From Erigeron canadensis (lineage: Eukaryota; Streptophyta; Magnoliopsida; Asterales; Asteraceae), in the NCBI RefSeq assembly GCF_010389155.1, contig NC_057761.1, positions 14,696,501 through 14,760,500 of the forward strand: 64,000 bases of DNA. Reading direction: 5' to 3'. Below the pieces are notes generated by a model. It searched no databases. It was not told where the DNA came from and was given only the letters and a program-made list of their open reading frames with translations. Below are positions 22,962-34,722 of this stretch, one piece after another. Numbering within the stretch: the stretch's first letter is position 1; each line of letters starts with the position of its first letter. A program made the position numbers and the translations under genes.

Positions 22962-23125
22962 TAATTTATATTCAAATGGTTCTAATTGTGTACGCTAAAT
23001 GACCCAATAACGCTTACTTAAATATGTAAATTTAAGTTTTCAGTCCCTTAACATAGGGTAGGTTCCATTAAGCTGCAAATCAGCAACCATTTTCGTGAAG
23101 TTCTGAACTTACTCTTGAAGCTGAG

Positions 23126-23407
23126 TGTTAGCTTTATAATTGTAGTGAGTGTTTTGTATATTAACATTTGACTCGTCCTTTATGTTTATTATGTTATGGT
23201 GAAGGTTTATCTTGTATTTAGACTTGTACTTGCTTGTAATTATCCAAGGGGTTTAATAGCAATTTGTGTGGCTATATAAACCTCCAAATGTAATGAAAAT
23301 TAACCTTTTGACCAACTTATTATTGATTGTTCTAATACCTATATCTCCATTAAAACCTACATTCTCATTTATCTTAAGGTTCATTTCACATTTTAGCATA
23401 TTTTACA
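23126..23407 (+). repeat. 5' LTR of copia H
   Basis: The right end is fixed by TTTTACA at 23401-23407, three bases before the primer-binding site. The left end is a guess at TGTTAGC. A TATA box (TATATAAA) lies at 23273-23280. Confidence 0.6.
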
Positions 23408-23409
23408 TT

Positions 23410-23421
23410 TGGTATCAGAGC
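23410..23421 (+). promoter_or_regulatory. Primer-binding site of copia H
   Basis: TGGTATCAGAGC is a perfect initiator-Met tRNA site just after the LTR. Confidence 0.9.
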
Positions 23422-23499
23422 AAAATCACATCGTGTGAATGATCCATGGCTTGATCTTGTTCATTGTTTGTGCTAATTGGTTTTTTTCAGTCACTGTCC

Positions 23500-24140
23500 T
23501 GAAAACCGGAATTCATTACCGGTTTTTCAGATTTTCCGAATAGAAGGTATAAACCGGAATTCATCAGATTGTTACATGTTCTAAACCGGATTCATTACCG
23601 GGTTTACCTGTCTTCTGTACTTGTCTTTAAGCACAATACCTGGTTTACACCAAAACCGGTATTCGTTACTTATTTACAGATAATAAAAGGCTACTCATTA
23701 TCAATAACTAACCTCCTGAAAACCGTTTTTCTGAAGATCATCAGAATACCGGTATAGTTAGTTGATTATCTTTGTCCTCAATAATACCTGGTTTATACCA
23801 AAACCGGTATTTGTTCTCTTATTAATCACTTAGTTAATATCTTTGAGTATGTTGCTGAAAACCGGTATTAGTACTCTTATTCACTGAATACCGGTATTAG
23901 TACAGTTTTGACTGTGTGATTGAAAGTGAAAATACCTGGTTTACCCCAAACCGGTTTTTGTTCTTCTATTTTTAATTTGATAAACCGAGATTCTGCTCAG
24001 ATTTCATTTGAAGACCGGTTTTTGTCCTTCTCTAACCAATTCCGGTATTAGTTCTTTTAGTTTCAAAACCGGTTTTAAGTTGTCTTCAGTTGGTGTTGTG
24101 TGTTGAAATACCTGGTTTACATCAAAACTGGTATTTGTCA
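23500..24140 (+). repeat. ACCGGT-rich tandem repeat in copia H leader
   Basis: A unit starting AATACCTGGTTTA and ending ACCGGTATTTGTT (about 33 bp) recurs at 23635, 23783, 23931 and 24107. The spacing is 148, 148 and 176 bases. Shorter copies of AAACCGGTATT or AAACCGGTTTT fill the intervals. The tract lies between the primer-binding site and gag. Confidence 0.8.
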
Positions 24141-24217
24141 TTATTCTCATCAATTTCAAGGAAAAGTCACTCTGTCCAAATTTTACCAGACTTTCAATCG
24201 ATTCTTCTTTTCTGACA

Positions 24218-25654
24218 ATGGCATCTCAAGATTCTTTAATTCTTGGTAACGAATCAAGACCTCCTGTACTGTATCGTGACTGTTACCCACTCTGGAGGAA
24301 TAGATTCTTGAACTGGATTAAGAAACAACCTCTGGGGACTGATATTCTTGCTTCAATCAATGATGGTCCATTTGAACACATCAATCCATCACCAAAGAAC
24401 CCCTTCCCCCCGAGAGTTGGAATACTACTCAAGAAACAGAACTCAAGGTGAATCTTGCTTTACATCATCTCTACATGGCACTTCCCAATGATATCTACTG
24501 TAATGTAGACTCATATGACACTGCAAAGGACATTTGGGATGACTAGAACGACAACTTCAAGGATCTGATCTCTCATCCCCCATTCGCCTCTCAAATGTTC
24601 TTCATCTATATGAACCTTTAACAAAAAGGGTGAATCTCTTCTAGATGCCTACACTCGTTTTTGCATTGTCATTAATGCGTTAAGAAAAGAGAAGGTTAAA
24701 AAGACTGAGATGGAATTGAAGATCAATTCTTGAACTATCTTGATCCAGTCTGGCATGAGTATGGTACTCAACTAAACCAACATTCTGACTTTAAGGATCT
24801 TACCATTCACACTCTATATGAAAAGTTGAAGCTCATGTTTCGTGATGTCAAGGCAAAACAGCCTCCTCTTTGAACAACTCATTTCAGATCCTCTTGCTTT
24901 AGTTGCTAACAGAATGACTCATCCACTCTTCAATCCAATGCTGCTAATATCATTCCAGATCTTGATTCCTGCAATGTCAATGCCTCTGAGTTGGATGACA
25001 AGGAACAACAAATGTACAATGACTTGGCATGTTTCACCCATCTTTCAAGACAAAGTATTTTAACAAGAACCACAAATATCAACTTCGTACATCGTCAGTG
25101 TCCTCTATGCTCAACAATCAATCACCAATGTTCACACCCCGTCTGAGAAGGCTGGACCCGAAAAGAATTTGATACTCCAAAGTCATTGAGAAGAAAATTC
25201 TGGAAAGAAGCCTGAAGACAACAATGTTACAACTTTGGTGTCAAACAGGACATTTCGCTATCCATTGTCTCAAACCAAGAAGAAGAACTATGCTTATTAT
25301 CAGAATAAACTCTTACTTGTTAGCAACAAGAAGTGGGTGTGCACTTCTTGCAGAGGACGATCAATGTTGCATCTGTCAGATGAAGAAACTGAGGAACTTG
25401 CTGCAAATGTTTGCTTCATGACCAAAATCAAACGATCCAAGAGCATAAAAGAAGGTAACAGTTCAGAATCTGATGATGATGAGGTATGCCATATCCCTAA
25501 ATATGATCTTGCTCATTTAGTGAACAAACTGATTCTACAATCTCTCATTGAAGAAGAAGTTGCAAAATTAACCTATGCTTTACAAGAAAAAGAAAATTCT
25601 TTAACTAAAGTCAACAAGATTTTAACACTCTTCAAAAGGATTTTAAAGAATTAA
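24218..25654 (+). pseudogene. gag: Copia H gag
   Basis: The ATG at 24218 starts MASQDSLILGNESRPPVLYR, followed by YPLWRNRFLNWIKKQ, a copia capsid start. Later pieces in other frames (LNYLDPVWHEYGTQLNQ near 24728, DKEQQMYNDLACF near 25000) belong to the same protein. A zinc knuckle is readable near 25224-25275 across a frameshift (CYNFG, GHFAIHC). At 25235-25654 an open frame (ELAANVCFMTKIKRS, then Glu/Lys-rich) is the usual acidic and coiled-coil tail. The many frameshifts come either from decay or from poor base accuracy in this contig tail. Confidence 0.7.
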
Positions 25655-26732
25655 AAACCAGTAATGCATCGTTTTCGTTTACTACTTCTTCTGAATTGCT
25701 TCTTTCCAATCAGAACTTGAGCTCAAAGTATTTGAACTAAACCAAATCATCAAAGACTTAAAAATTGCACAATCCAATGAATGTTTAGAGCAAATGCTTT
25801 GGCCGAGGATCTTGTAGCTCTCTAGTCCAGTTCAACATTTCAACCCTACAGTGAAAGAATTACAAATCAATTTCTGATTTAAATCATGCATGTTGCATCA
25901 AAGATTCTCAAAACCAAAAACTAGAACATAAAATTGATGAACTCATTGATGAAGTCAGTTTTATAAAGTTAAGGTTTACAGAATTGATCAATCCAACAAG
26001 CAAATCTTTTAAACAACCAAGAGATTTTTGAAGATTTCACTAAAGGGTTAGGATTTGAAGATCCAAAGAACTTACTCACTGGACAACTCATTGTACCACC
26101 ACTGTATGATGAGAACATGATGCGGTATGGTCTGCTCAGTCATTTTGTCCGACCCTTTATAATGATTTGATACAGAAGAACAATTATCCAAATGTGAAGT
26201 TAAAATTAATTATGATCACATCAATGATTCATATGATTTGTTTAATCTTCCACTTTGTCCTAAAAACAAAAACACTCGGTTATAATTGTCGAATAGATGA
26301 AAACTCAAATGAAAGCTCAACTGATATACCAACTGTTGAGCAGTCATGTGAGTCCAATCTAAAAAGGAAATAATTCCTCCAAACAGCTCCAGTTCGTCTA
26401 CATTCCACAAAGTGTTTTGGAAAAACAAATAGAAGATTTGAAACAAACATTACATGAGAAACAATGTGATAGATGCTCTTCTGTCTCAAAATCACTATAA
26501 CAAGATGTCCCTGATATTGAATTCAAACTTCCAGTGTTGTCTATGACTGTTCCTATCTAACTGTCCGGTATGTGTTGTATTGAATCCACACCTTGCTCTT
26601 CTGTTGTTAGTACTAGTGAATGTATTGATGCTTCTGTACAAACTAACTGGGATCATGTTAAGACCTACAATGCTGCCACCTAAACCGAACAAGATAGCAT
26701 GAATTGCAAAGACCATGATGAAGAAGAAAAGA
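25655..26732 (+). pseudogene. Copia H spacer after gag, degraded
   Basis: Short frames with a coiled-coil flavour and a readable segment near 26030-26150 (GLGFEDPKNLLTGQLIVPP) continue the gag-side region. No protease, integrase or RT motif appears before the gap. Confidence 0.45.
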
Positions 26733-26832
26733 NNNNNNNNNNNNNNNNNNNNNNNNNNNNNNNNNNNNNNNNNNNNNNNNNNNNNNNNNNNNNNNNNNNN
26801 NNNNNNNNNNNNNNNNNNNNNNNNNNNNNNNN
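26733..26832. other. Assembly gap, exactly 100 N
   Basis: A run of exactly 100 N is the usual placeholder for a scaffold join of unknown size. The first base after it equals position 5221 of this same window. Confidence 0.98.
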
Positions 26833-27724
26833 AACAGAAATTTAATAAAAGAGATGATGATTGGAAAGTGAATGAAGAAGGAAATAATGAAGGAATTTGA
26901 AGATATGGGAGGAAATATTTTCGAGATGAAAACTGAAAGTGAAGGTAAATGTGGTATTTATAGAGGAAGAGGAAAAGGAATTCAAACGGTATTTTGAAAA
27001 ATTTCAAACAATTTTGATCGGTTTGACATCTGCATTTAATGTTTCCCATCACAATAAATGTATGACGGTTGAAGCCCAAATAATACCAACTTGCACTTTG
27101 GGTCTTCCAAGGTAACAAAACCATCATTTAAATTGAAAAAGTCATGCTACGTAGGTGAACAGTAACTGTCCAGCTGAAAATTTGTATGGTTGCATGCACT
27201 ATCCTAAGTATTAAAAGAAATAATTTGACACAAAAGACTCATTTTAATGCATCTGGAGGTTGACTGGACACTCCAGTTTCACTGGTGGATTAGGCCAGTA
27301 GATGCATTAATGGTACACTGAGGGACACTCCAGTACGTACCCAGATTTGACCATTCTGGTAATCTTAAACATGCACATCAACTAATTAAACAAATGAGAG
27401 GGACACATTACAAAGCGAACTGTCACTTCAAACATGCACATCAACTTATCCAGTATTAATGAGAGGGACACATTTACAAGATACTAGAAACATTTTTTAG
27501 AAAAAATTGTCCAGTGAGAAAATAATTTAATAAATTCCCCTTGAAACTTAGATATATAAAAAAAATGTGGTCTGAGTCTTTCCCCCTAGAATGGGGATCC
27601 ATAAATCTATCAGTGCAAAGATAGTATCACAAAGGCGTTCGATAGCTTTACTGGTATAGATTTATAAATCTGGAATCAAAGAACCCTGCCAGTGTGACAA
27701 AGGCGTTCATAACAAGGTTCCAGA
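26833..27724 (-). other. Copia A spacer, second copy
   Basis: Copy of 5221-6141 shortened by a net 29 bases, nearly all single-base losses in short homopolymers. No coding content. Confidence 0.85.
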
Positions 27725-28395
27725 TTAAGGGTTCAACATTCCCAACTCACTGACAAGATTTTGAAAAGTTTTCTCATCCAAAGGTTTTGTAAATATGTCA
27801 ACAAGTTGTTTGTCAGTGGGAATAAAGTGGATTTCAACATCATTTTTCATTACACGATCGGGAATAAAATCATACCTGACATCAATGTGTTTCATCTTGG
27901 AATGCATGACTGGATTGTTTGAGATAGCAATGGCACTGGTATTGTCACAAAAGATAGGAGTCTTTGAATACTTAATACCATAATCAAGCAACTGGTGCTT
28001 CATCCAGAGTATCTGAGCATAACAACTGGCTGCAGACACATATTCTGCTTCAGCAGTGGATAAAGAAACTGAAGTTTGCTTCTTACTGGTCCAGCTCACC
28101 AGTTTGCCACCAAGGAAATGACATCCACAAGTAGTGGATTTCCTGTCTATCTTGCAACCTGCATGATCTGAATCTAATAATCTATTAGATCTAAGCCTGA
28201 GCCTTTAGGATACCAAAGACCCAAACTGGGAGTACCTTTAAGGTACTTCAAAATGCGCTTTACAACCACCAGATGAGATTCTTTTGGGTTAGACTGATAT
28301 CTGGCACAAAGACATGTTGCAAACATTATATCTGGTCTACTGGCAGTTAAATACATTAGTGAACCAATCATGCCTCTATAGGCAGTGGTGTTCAC
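27725..28395 (-). pseudogene. pol: Copia A RNase H region, second copy
   Basis: Copy of 6142-6812. The first copy is open through this region. Here the frame breaks near 28178 (TCTAATAATC against TCTAAATAATC), splitting it into 124-aa and 73-aa pieces. It keeps LSTAEAEYVSA, IFCDNTSAI and [15 protein letters not shown]. Confidence 0.88.
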
Positions 28396-28540
28396 TGGCT
28401 TCCCATCAGGGTCTGAATCTATTGTTAAAGGTGCGGAATTGGAGTAGATTTTGAAGGTGAAAAATTCATATCGAATTTTCTTAAAATATCTCTAACATGT
28501 TTTTTTGATTAATAAAAATAGCATCACTGGTTTGTATAAT

Positions 28541-29407
28541 CTAGAGTCCAAGAAAAAATGTTAATTCACCCATTAAACTCATCTCAAATTTTGAAGACAT
28601 GATTTTTGAAATTTCTTGCACAAAGATTATCAGTAGAACCAAAAATAATATCATCAACATAAACTTGTACCACAGAAGATTACCTCTTTCACGAAGAATA
28701 AATAAGGTATTGTCAATTGCACCTCTTTTGAAACCGTTTTTTGATAAGTGTTTGGTCAGAGTATCATACCAGGCTCGAGGGGCTTGTCTGAGGCCATGCA
28801 GTGCCTTGTCCAGACGATATACCCAATGTGGATGCTTTTCATCAATGAAGCCTGGAGGTTGCTTGACATAAACTTCTTCTTCTAATTCTCCATTCAAAAA
28901 TGCACTTTTTACGTCCATCTGGTAGACCTTGAACTTATGATGCGCAGCAAAGGCTAAAAACATTCTGATGGCTTCTAACCTTGCTACTGGAGCAAATGAT
29001 TCTTCAAAGTCAAGGTCTGTCTGGATGTACCCTTGTGCCACCAATCTGGCCTTATTTCTGATCACATGACCATCTTCATCAACCTTATTCCTGAAGACCC
29101 ATCTGGTTCCAATTGGTTCTTTCTTGCCAACAGGAGGAGGAACCAGATTCCAAACTTTATTTCGTTCGAACTGGTGAAGCTCTTCTTGCATAGCTATCAC
29201 CCAGCTTGGGTCATTCATTGCCTCGTTAATCTTCTTCGGTTCAATCAGTGATAAGAAGCTCACATATAAACATTGTTCACTGAAGGCACTTCTAGTCTGA
29301 ACCCCTCTACTAGAGTCACCAATAATCTGGTTGATTTGGTGAGCTCTTGTCCATTTAGAGTATTGACCAGGATCGTTTCTTACAACAATATCAGTGCAAG
29401 AATTCAA
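28541..29407 (-). pseudogene. pol: Copia A reverse transcriptase, second copy
   Basis: Copy of 6962-7831 with all RT blocks up to [14 protein letters not shown]. Two single-base losses destroy the YVDDIIFGS motif by shifting the frame, which then returns to [15 protein letters not shown]. The first copy has the intact catalytic motif, so these losses look like sequence errors near a contig end. Confidence 0.88.
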
Positions 29408-29491
29408 TTGATTTTCTGGAATGGAATCTTGCCAGACGACTTCAAGATCTTCATCAGAATTTGTAAGATCATGATTTGCATCATGAAATTC

Positions 29492-30793
29492 TTAATTTAA
29501 AGGCATTTCTTGGATTACTGGCTCAAAATCCATTGAATCTGATACTGGATGAGTAGTACGAACATCTGATCCAATAACAAGTTCAGAGGGTAGTTTGAAA
29601 CTTATTGAAGGATAAAATGAAGTATTACTGGGAGGTTTTTCAAATTGCACTGGTTCCAAGTCAGGATGACTGGAAACATCTTCAGATGAATCTTTATTGT
29701 AGATGACAGGATCAGATTCACCAAAGATAATTGGACTTTCTGGAGGAGAATTAAGGGTTGGCTTTTTATTGATTGCTTCATTTGACTCATCAAATGTGAC
29801 ATGAATTGACTCCTGGACGTTTTCCAGTCTTTTGTTGCAGACTCTGAAGGCTTTGCGAATGGCTGAATATCCTAAGAAATATCCTTCATCAGCTTTGGCA
29901 TCAATTTTCCTAACAAACTGGAGTCGTTCAGGATGTGTACTGGACATCCAAAAACGTGAAAATAACCAATATTTGGTTTCTATTTCTTAATATTTCATAG
30001 GATGTCTTCTTGTGTATCTTCACATATACTGAGCAATTTTGAGTGTGACAAGTAGTTGCAAGTGCTTCAGCCCAGTACATTTTAGGAAGACCAGATTCAG
30101 CAAGCATATTCCTGGCAGCTTCTATCAACGTTCTGTTCTTTCTTTCTACAACTTCATTCTGCTCTGGAGTGTGTACTGATGAGAAATTCTGGGAGATGCC
30201 AGTGTCAGTGCAGAATTTCTCCAGAGTTGCATTCTGGAATTCTGTTCTATTATCACTTCTTAACTGACACACTTTTCGCTTGTATTTGAGTTCAATTTGC
30301 TTGATAAGAGCGATGACTTCAGCAGCAGTTTCATTCTTTGTCCTAAGAAATATTACCCAACAATATCTGGAGTATTCATCAACAATTACCAGGGTATATT
30401 TTTTACCAGCACGAGGCTGAACATTCAATGGACCAAAGAGGTCCATATGAAGCATATGAAGAGGTTCAGATATGCTAAAATTCTGTTGTCTTGAAACTGG
30501 TGCGTTTCTGCTTCCCCATCTCACATCCTGGACATGGCTTTTCCTTTTGAAGGAGACAGAAGGTATCCCATCTGCAAGTTGTTTTCTGGACAACTTGTTG
30601 ATATTTTGAAATTTAAATGGGACAACCTTTTATGCCATAGCCAGTTTGTGTCTTCATCAGCCTTGGTATAGAAACACTGCTCTGAATGAGAGCTTTCCAT
30701 ATCCATCACATACACATTCCCTTTTCTGGGAGCAATCAATACTACCTTCCAGTCCTTATTAAATACGATGCCTTGAGAGATGTTAAATAACAC
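29492..30793 (-). pseudogene. pol: Copia A integrase, second copy
   Basis: Copy of 7916-9221. The core (HMDLFGPLNV, LRSDNRTEF, VVERKNRTLIEAA) is in frame 30593-29928. The C-terminal linker is in 29947-29492 after a one-base loss near 29904 that the first copy does not have. The zinc part is in 30793-30521. Confidence 0.88.
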
Positions 30794-31047
30794 CTGGTAG
30801 CCATCTGGCTTACACTTATGAGGTTATATTTAAACCCATTTACATATGCCACTCGTCTGAATTTGACTTGATCATTATTCAGAACACCGTATCCCTCAGT
30901 CTTTCTAGAACCATTATTTCCAAAAGTAATGGAGGGTCCGTCTGAAACTTCGAACTTCTCCAGCAGGGTCTTACAGCCGGTCATTGTCCTGCCAGCAACA
31001 CTGTCAAGATACCAAATATATTTCTTTCGATCGCCCTGCACATCCAC
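30742..31047 (-). pseudogene. pol: Copia A protease, second copy
   Basis: Identical in protein to 9170-9475, including the altered active site WYLDSVAG. This shows that the change predates whatever made the two copies. Confidence 0.85.
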
Positions 31048-31054
31048 CAGATTA

Positions 31055-33416
31055 TTAGTTTAAAGGCTTGCGAACCCATCGATTGATGGGTTCTCTGGAT
31101 CCACAAGGATGGATCCCAGCTGGTATCTGGTTGATTTCACTTTCAAAATAGTGGGTTTCTCAGTAAACACCACTGGAACTGACAGTTTTGAAACCTTTTT
31201 CTTTTTCTTGTCAACAGGTGTGCTCGATTTTTCTTTCTTGGAAAAGGTTGAGTATTTTGTTTAGGGCCAGATGAAGTACCCTCAAAATTGTTAATTCTTG
31301 CAATACAACATTGAACTTGACGAGCCAGTAGTTGAAACTGACTCTCTAGCCTTAACAAAATATTTTCTTCAGATGACACCATAGCCTTTCCAGATGACTG
31401 TACTTTTGGATTAGGTGGAGGAACAACATTCTTCTTTTTCTGAACCTAGGGTTCTTTAGAAGATGATTGAGGCAAAGGTTTATTCTGCTTATCCTTCTTG
31501 ACTGGAGCATTCATCTGGGGAACTCCAGTCTTAACCTCAGACAATTGAACAGGAGGAATAATACAAGTTTTGGGTGTTGTTGGTTCATCATAGATAGTGC
31601 TAGGTTTAAACAGTTCAGGCAGTCGGTCAACAACAGGTATTAATGCAACAGCATTAACATCACCCCCAGATATGCATGTTTTTGGAGGGATATGGTTACG
31701 TGCAGCATCATATGGTTTCTTGGTCTCAAGCCATGACTGGATAACATGTTTTTCTTTTGATAAAAGATTCTCCAGTTCTTCTTTATCTTAGACCAGTTGT
31801 TCAGTAACCAAAACTTGTGCTTTAAAAGCAAGTTCAATATCTTGCAATTCTTTTAACTTAGATTGTAAGTTTGTCATTTCAGAAAAATCTATTTCAAAAT
31901 TATTTGACATTTCTGAACGAACAGTTTCCACAAACATTAAATCAGAGTTTAAAGCTTCAGCAATGTCCAATTTAACCAGGATCAATTTCTTTGTCATAAT
32001 CTATTACCTTTTTAATAACAATGTCCACCCATCTTCCAGATGTGACATCTTCTTTCACCAGATGCTCTTCATCAGCTAGAGCCATATAACAACAATCTCT
32101 TTCCTCTTCATCATCAACTGATGAGTCATCAGAGGGAACCCATTCTTCTTTTGCCACCATGCATTTATTATTATCTTTCTCTGCAGACATGAAAGCAATT
32201 TGAGCCTTAAGCTTTTTGTATTTTAATCTGTAACTATCATCAGGCTTGTTATACGAAGTTGATGGACCAGATTGTGAGACAAACTGATTGGACTTACACT
32301 CTTTCATGAAATGACCTTTTCTGCCACTCTTAAAGCATGTCAGATTGGTCTTGTCAGTGGAGGAACTTGGTGCAATGTGTCCAGTGGGTCTGTTAGCTCT
32401 GGCTTTGAAACGGTTAAACGTTTTAGCCATCATAGCCATCAGATCATCACTATCAGTTTCATCATAATCTGGAGAGATATTATTCATGACTCCAGAATCC
32501 ATTAATTCAGACATCATCTTCTTCATCGAAAATACATCCTCGGAAACATGGTGGTTCAGTATGACTAACCACAGGGGAACTACTGGAAGCATGATTAATA
32601 GCATCTTTTTCTGCCTCAATTCTCTGGGCTTGATTCTCTTCAGTCAATATGAAGGCTCCATACAAAGATGATAGAGTATGGGAATGCAAGGTTTTACCTT
32701 TTCTCAAGACCAAGATCATATGAGACCATTTTGAAGGAAGAATATCACAAAATTTTTCAAGAAGTATGTCCTTGTCTTTTTCTACCCCAAGCCCTCTCAA
32801 CTGGTTTATGATGGACATAAATCTAGCGTAGGTACCAGTTAATGATTCATTAGGTAGGGCAAAAATGACTCATACTTCTTATTCAAAGCCACTTTCTTGG
32901 TAACAATAGTATCATCACCACCTTCATACTGGTTCACTAGTTCATCCCACATGCTTTTGGCACTGGATAAAGCACTAGTGTGGGAATAAGAGCTTCAGGA
33001 ACGGCCCCGAGGATCATGACTTTTAAGGTAGTGTCAATATTGACCAGTCTCCTTTCCTCTTCAGACCAGTGTTCCTCTCTCTTTTCCCTCCTAGATCTTG
33101 CTCCAGTTGGATCAAGAAGTGGTTTGAGAGGACTTCTAGGAATATAGGGTCCTTCATTTAAAATTTTAAGCATATTCCTCTCAATACCAATAACATGTAA
33201 TAACATCCTAGCTTTCCACATGCCAAATTCATCACCATTCCCACTGAATTTGGGAACAGGAGTGTTTGAGTAGTGCACATGCACGTGTGGAGAAGCAGGA
33301 ATAGGAGGTGGTGGTGGTGGATTACTGTTAGCATGGTCATTGGTTTGTTCAAATTCATTTATGGGTGGAGGTCCAGTATTTAAAGGGTTTCCTTGTGTAT
33401 TCTCTGGGTTGGCCAT
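31055..33416 (-). pseudogene. gag: Copia A gag, second copy
   Basis: Copy of 9483-11855, with the same start MANPENTQGNPL and the same Ser in the zinc knuckle (CFKSGRKGHFMKEC). It has extra one-base losses: the capsid frame, open in the first copy, is split near 32865 and 32967. One ATT/AAT triplet is also missing near 32172. Confidence 0.87.
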
Positions 33417-33454
33417 CGAGAGAATGCAGATCTAGGCAAGTATGTTAGCCTTCT

Positions 33455-33466
33455 GCTCTGATACCA
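33455..33466 (-). promoter_or_regulatory. Primer-binding site of copia A, second copy
   Basis: GCTCTGATACCA, complement of the initiator-Met tRNA site, two bases from the LTR. Confidence 0.9.
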
Positions 33467-33468
33467 AT

Positions 33469-34722
33469 TGTGAAGTCCTTCACTCAATGGTTTCCCACAA
33501 GTGTAGAATAACAAGTCAAGTAACCACTAGACAGGACTAGTATTAAACGTCAAGTAAGCACTAGATTGGACTAGTATTACGATAAATATAAATGTAAGAA
33601 TATATATAACGTAATACGTACTAAAGCAATATAAAGATAAGCAAGTAAGTAATGGTGAGACACAATGCAATTTTTCAAGTGTATTTTATTTATTGATGTT
33701 AAATAAAATACAAGGTTGTTGCGAAACAAGATATTACAAAGTAAGAATCTAAACAACCTATGAATTACAAGTGATCTAATCTTTGCTAAATAAACTCTTT
33801 GATCGAAATACTTAAAGTTGTGAAGTATGACTGTTTAGATCGAGAGTATTTGAGCAAAGGCATGAAATTGCAAAAGTATATGTTATTTGGACGAGGAAAT
33901 GACTTGGTATTTATAAGCAAAAAGAATATAATATTCTTTTTGCCGTACAAATATGGTTACATGCATTTAAGGAAATTACTTTAATTCCTTAAATGCATTG
34001 ATTAAAGTACAAGAATAAAGTCACATGATAGTGACTTGTCTTCTAATTAACCAACCACCTTTACATGCGTGTAAGGCTTTTAACAAAGGACAAATGGATT
34101 GTCCGGGTAAAGGCATGTAAAGACATAAAGTAAATTCCTCGTAATCAGTGTTCAGACTTGTAAGGTCTAGAACACTGACAAGGACTCCAATCAGGAGATC
34201 TGGTAAGTCTTCCAGTGAGCTCTGCTATTTTGTCAAACTTCTTTCTTCAGACTTCAGTCTTCGACTTCAGTGAGAATGTTCTTCAGTGAGACGATCTTTG
34301 ACTGGAGAGAAGTCCAGTGAACAAATCTGGTGAAATCCAGTTTCCTGTATAAGTAAGTTGTTCACTGGTCTTCACATAATTTCTTGACAAATCTTCAGAG
34401 GGCTCCAGTAATCACGTCTGGAGCGAGTCTAGTAAATCTGGACCTAACAAATTCCCCCTATTTGTTTAGAAATTATGCAAGGATTTTCAAGCTTTTATCT
34501 ATACAAGTTTGTGCTTGAAAAATCCTTGAAAATTTTGACTAAGTCTAATTTGAATTTCTAGAGAGCCACTTTATAGATCATTAGTGTTCCCAGTTTGTAT
34601 ATTTAATTTCTAGACTTAATCTGGATAAGTACCTGTGAAAAAATAGGAATTGCAACTTATATTTACAGACATCAACTTGAGAAAAGTTACAATTTTATCA
34701 AGATAAAATAAATACAAGTACA
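33469..34722 (-). repeat. 5' LTR of copia A, second copy
   Basis: 1254 bp. Nearly every base matches 11908-13162. The same minus-strand TATA box and hairpins are present. Confidence 0.9.

Larger units (their letters stand above)
23126..26732 (+). mobile_element. Copia element H, 5' half, cut by the assembly gap
   Basis: This is a plus-strand element with an LTR, a perfect primer-binding site, a repeat-rich leader, a decayed gag and a coiled-coil spacer. The sequence runs into the N gap before any integrase or RT. It is a different copia family from A and E: the LTR, leader and gag N-terminus differ. The left LTR boundary is tentative. Confidence 0.75.
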
